34,424 bases of DNA, taken from assembly GCA_021107755.1 (NCBI GenBank), contig JAIOSF010000001.1, positions 1-34,424 on the forward strand. The letters are read 5' to 3'. Below, in pieces: positions 31,442 to 34,424 of this stretch (positions are counted from its first letter, which is position 1; each line of letters starts with the position of its first letter). Source of the DNA: Arcobacteraceae bacterium (GTDB taxonomy: Bacteria > Campylobacterota > Campylobacteria > Campylobacterales > Arcobacteraceae). The notes under the pieces were generated by a model. That model saw nothing but the letters and a program-made list of their open reading frames with translations. It was not told the origin of the DNA and ran no database searches. The position numbers were made by a program, and so were the translations under genes.

Positions 31442-34424
31442 ATGAAATTTAATTTAAAAATCATCTTATTATTACCTTTGTTTATAACTACTCTTATGGC
31501 TAATGAAATATCTCAAATAAACTCTTCAAACATACAAAAAAATAATAAAATAAAACTTCAACTGCAATGGAAACATCAATTTGAATTTGCAGGATTTTAT
31601 GCAGCAAAAGAGAAAGGTTTTTTTAAAGAGGTTGGACTTGATGTAGAGTTTAAAGAGTTTCAATCAAATATGAATATAATTGATGAAGTTATAAATGGTG
31701 AAGCTCAATATGGCTTAACCTATTCCTCTTTAATAGTTGATTATATGAAAAACAAACCTTTAATTTTTGTTGCAAACTTTTTTAAGCAATCCCCTCTAGT
31801 TTTAGTTACACAAAAAAATATTAAAACACCTGCTGATTTAAAAGGGAAAAAGATTATGGGATTACTTGATAGTAGCCATAAACAAGTTGTTTTAACAATG
31901 TTAGATAAATTTAATATGACAGCGGATGATTTCCAAAATATTCCAAGAAAGTTTAGTATTGAAAGTTTTAAAAATAAAAAAGTGGATGCATTAAGTGTTT
32001 TTACCACTAATGAAATTTATACATTAGATAAACTAGGGATTCAATATAATATTTTAGATCCAGCTGCATTTGGAACAAAGTTTTATGACTTAAATCTTTT
32101 TACAACAAAAAGTGAACTTAAAAATAACCCTAAAAGAATTGAGAGTTTTAGAGAAGCTTCTATTAAAGGTTGGGAGTATGCACTAAAACACAAAGAAGAG
32201 CTGGTAGATATTATTTTAAAAAAATACAATACTCAGAACAAAACAAAGGAGGCATTACTTTTTGAATCAAAGCAGATAGAATATCTAATGTTAACACATA
32301 TTTATCCAATAGGAAGTATTGATTTAGATCGAGTCCAAATGATAGCAGATAGTTTTGCACAATCTTTACTTATCCCTAAAGAGTCAAAAAAGAATCTTGA
32401 GTCTTTTATCTATAAAGCAGAAAAAAGTATTTTTTTATTAACAAAAGAGCAAAGAAAATACCTAAAAGATAAAAAACAAATTAAAATGTGTGTAGACCCA
32501 AACTGGATGCCTTTAGAAAAAATAGAAGATGGAAAACATATAGGGTTAGCAGCGGACATTATGGATTTGGTCTCAAAAAGAATAGATACCCCAATAAAGT
32601 TAGTACCTACGCAAAGCTGGTCTCAAACTCTTAATAGTGTAAAAAGTAGAAAATGTGATATCTTGGCACTTGCAGAAAAAACTCCATCAAGAGAAAACTA
32701 CCTTAACTTTACAACACCTTATATAAAAGTCCCTTTAGTAATCGCTACAAAAAAAGGGCAACTTTTTATAGATAACCTAAACACCATCATAAAAAAACCA
32801 CTTGGTATTGTAAAAAACTATTCTATATATGAATTACTCAAAGAAAAATATCCAGACATAAAATTAGTTGAAGTTGACTCTGTCAAAGAGGGACTAGAGT
32901 TTATAGAACAAGAGAAAATTTTTGGCTTTTTAGATAATTCATTAGTTATTAACAATGAGATTCAAAAAAATGATATAGCTAATAATATTGTTATTTCAGG
33001 GCAGTTTCCTGAAATTAGTTATTATAGTATCGCTTCAAGAAATGATAAACCAATTTTAGGAGATATTTTAGAAAAAGCACTAATATCTATCGATACTGAT
33101 ACTAAAGACTCTATTATTAACAAATGGAAAAATATCAACTATCAAACAAAAACAGATTACCAACTATTATTGCAAGTAACATTTTTCACTTTTGTGTTGA
33201 TTAGTATCTTTATCTACTGGAATCTTAAACTTAAAGAGGAGATAAAAAGTAAAGAGTTAGCTCAAAAACAACTCCAAGAGAGTGAAGAGAAATTTCGAAC
33301 ACTTTTTGATATAGCACCTGTGCTTTTAAACTCTTTTGATAAAAATGGTCAAATAGTTCTATGGAACAAGGAGTGTCAAAGAGTTTTTGGCTGGAGTAAA
33401 AAAGAGCTTATTGTATCTAAGAAGCCTATAGCATTGTTTTATCCTGATCCAAAATCACAACAAAAACTTATAGATTCATTATCAAAACCAGACCACTCTA
33501 GCTACAAATTGTGGTATCCAAAAACTAAAAATGGTGAAACTCTTACTACAATGTGGGCAAATATAACCTTACCGAATGGTGATATAATCCATATAGGTTA
33601 TGATATCACCCAACAACAAAAAGACACCCTTTTAATAGAAGAGAAAACAGAACAACTCCGAATTGCAAAAAACAAACTTGAAGAATTAAACAACTCCTTA
33701 GAAAAGAAAATTAAACAAGAGATTGAAAAAAATACAAAACAGCAAGTTGTCCTTATGCACCAAAGTAAACTAGCTCAAATGGGAGAGATGATAGAAAATA
33801 TTGCACATCAATGGAGACAACCATTAGCTCAAATAAACTCCTCCGTTCTTCTTGTGGATATAGCATTAGCTAAAAACAATATTGATGATACTATGATAGA
33901 AGAAAAACTTCTAGAGATAGAATCTCTTACAGCGTACATGTCAAAAACTATTGATGATTTTAAAAACTTTTTTAACCCTGACAAACAAAAAAGTATTTTT
34001 GACCTTGAAGATGCTATTGAAAAATCTTTAGATATTGTAAAAGGTTCAATCAATACACACCGTGTAGCTGTAGAGATAGATATAGATAAAGAGTTAAAAT
34101 GTCATTGTTATTTAGATGAGCTACAACAAGTTATCTTAACTTTATTAAACAATGCAATAGATGCCTTAATTCTTAAAGCTATAGAATCGCCAAAGATACA
34201 TATAAAAGCTCATAAAGAAGATGTAAGTATTTTTATAGATATACAAGACAATGCAGGTGGCATTCCAGAGAATATTATAGATAAAATATTTGAACCTTAT
34301 TTTACAACAAAACATAAAACACAAGGGACAGGACTCGGACTTTATATGGCAAAAATGATTATTGAAAGTGGTTTAGAGGGAACACTTAGTGTAGAAAATA
34401 GACTAGAAGGTGCTTGTTTTACAA
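31442..34424 (+). CDS. Second dual-receptor sensor histidine kinase (partial, 3' end cut by the window)
   Basis: 994 codons are visible from ATG at 31442, with no stop before the window ends. The layout copies its upstream neighbour: signal peptide (about 1-20); NMT1/THI5-like domain (about 37-330, KLQLQWKHQFEFAGFYAAKE); SBP type 3 domain (about 344-563, IKMCVDPNWMPLEK); membrane helix (about 574-593); PAS (about 613-724); a coiled coil (about 726-773); H-box ENIAHQWRQPLA (His789); and most of the HATPase domain through GTGLGLYMAKMI. The cut is just after GACFT, near the usual C-terminus. It lies 82 nt after the first kinase on the same strand, as a tandem paralogue that has drifted. GGAAAG upstream is a weak ribosome binding site. 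Confidence 0.9.
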   Translation, partial: MKFNLKIILLLPLFITTLMANEISQINSSNIQKNNKIKLQLQWKHQFEFAGFYAAKEKGFFKEVGLDVEFKEFQSNMNIIDEVINGEAQYGLTYSSLIVDYMKNKPLIFVANFFKQSPLVLVTQKNIKTPADLKGKKIMGLLDSSHKQVVLTMLDKFNMTADDFQNIPRKFSIESFKNKKVDALSVFTTNEIYTLDKLGIQYNILDPAAFGTKFYDLNLFTTKSELKNNPKRIESFREASIKGWEYALKHKEELVDIILKKYNTQNKTKEALLFESKQIEYLMLTHIYPIGSIDLDRVQMIADSFAQSLLIPKESKKNLESFIYKAEKSIFLLTKEQRKYLKDKKQIKMCVDPNWMPLEKIEDGKHIGLAADIMDLVSKRIDTPIKLVPTQSWSQTLNSVKSRKCDILALAEKTPSRENYLNFTTPYIKVPLVIATKKGQLFIDNLNTIIKKPLGIVKNYSIYELLKEKYPDIKLVEVDSVKEGLEFIEQEKIFGFLDNSLVINNEIQKNDIANNIVISGQFPEISYYSIASRNDKPILGDILEKALISIDTDTKDSIINKWKNINYQTKTDYQLLLQVTFFTFVLISIFIYWNLKLKEEIKSKELAQKQLQESEEKFRTLFDIAPVLLNSFDKNGQIVLWNKECQRVFGWSKKELIVSKKPIALFYPDPKSQQKLIDSLSKPDHSSYKLWYPKTKNGETLTTMWANITLPNGDIIHIGYDITQQQKDTLLIEEKTEQLRIAKNKLEELNNSLEKKIKQEIEKNTKQQVVLMHQSKLAQMGEMIENIAHQWRQPLAQINSSVLLVDIALAKNNIDDTMIEEKLLEIESLTAYMSKTIDDFKNFFNPDKQKSIFDLEDAIEKSLDIVKGSINTHRVAVEIDIDKELKCHCYLDELQQVILTLLNNAIDALILKAIESPKIHIKAHKEDVSIFIDIQDNAGGIPENIIDKIFEPYFTTKHKTQGTGLGLYMAKMIIESGLEGTLSVENRLEGACFT

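Overview
The window is AT-rich, densely coded DNA from a member of the Campylobacterota (former Epsilonproteobacteria), probably Arcobacteraceae or a Sulfurimonas-like relative. This rests on the gene families, not a database search: a chemoreceptor tail of the epsilonproteobacterial type, histidine kinases with an H-W-R-Q-P phospho-acceptor box, periplasmic solute-binding domains fused to kinases, a YwbE-type protein, and a Pta-AckA pair. It reads as core chromosome. I see no rRNA, tRNA, CRISPR array, phage gene or transposase gene, and no gene-free stretch longer than about 300 bases.

Layout. 1-3.5 kb: 3' end of a chemoreceptor gene, hemA (tetrapyrrole synthesis), a two-gene remnant of a Bat-type von Willebrand A cluster, and a small lipoprotein gene. 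3.5-9.2 kb (minus): a likely operon of a small membrane protein gene, pta, ackA, maf and a soluble lytic transglycosylase gene; pta/ackA and ackA/maf each overlap by 4 nt. 9.3-13.5 kb (plus): ywbE, a rRNA-methyltransferase-like gene, a small leucine-rich-variant/four-cysteine protein gene, ligA and an acyl-CoA thioesterase gene. 13.5-14.3 kb (minus): a parvulin prolyl isomerase gene and yajQ. 14.45-17.7 kb (plus): ovoA-ovoB, a complete ovothiol A pathway joined by a TAATG overlap. 17.7-20.3 kb (minus): dsbD-exbB-exbD. 20.4-21.6 kb (minus): a 70-aa protein gene and an HD-GYP phosphodiesterase gene. 21.6-21.8 kb: a 168-bp element with perfect 35-bp inverted ends. 21.8-22.7 kb (plus): a FAH-fold-like gene. 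22.7-28.5 kb (minus): surE, a sigma-region-4-like small protein gene, mltA, psd, a di-heme peroxidase gene and a histidine kinase gene, all tightly packed. 28.5 kb to the end (plus): two tandem paralogous sensor kinases, each with two different solute-binding modules; the second runs off the window.

How the genes fit together. Ovothiol synthesis, DsbD, the di-heme peroxidase and the VWA/Bat remnant all suit a microaerophile handling oxygen and thiol stress. The surE-to-kinase run mixes cell-envelope synthesis and turnover with a periplasmic peroxidase and a sensor. The most notable items are the MITE-like element whose edge supplies a false upstream start codon, the dual-receptor kinases with no response regulator nearby, the small sigma-4-like and LRV/4-Cys proteins, and strong unexplained dyads around the LRV gene and upstream of ovoA and ligA.
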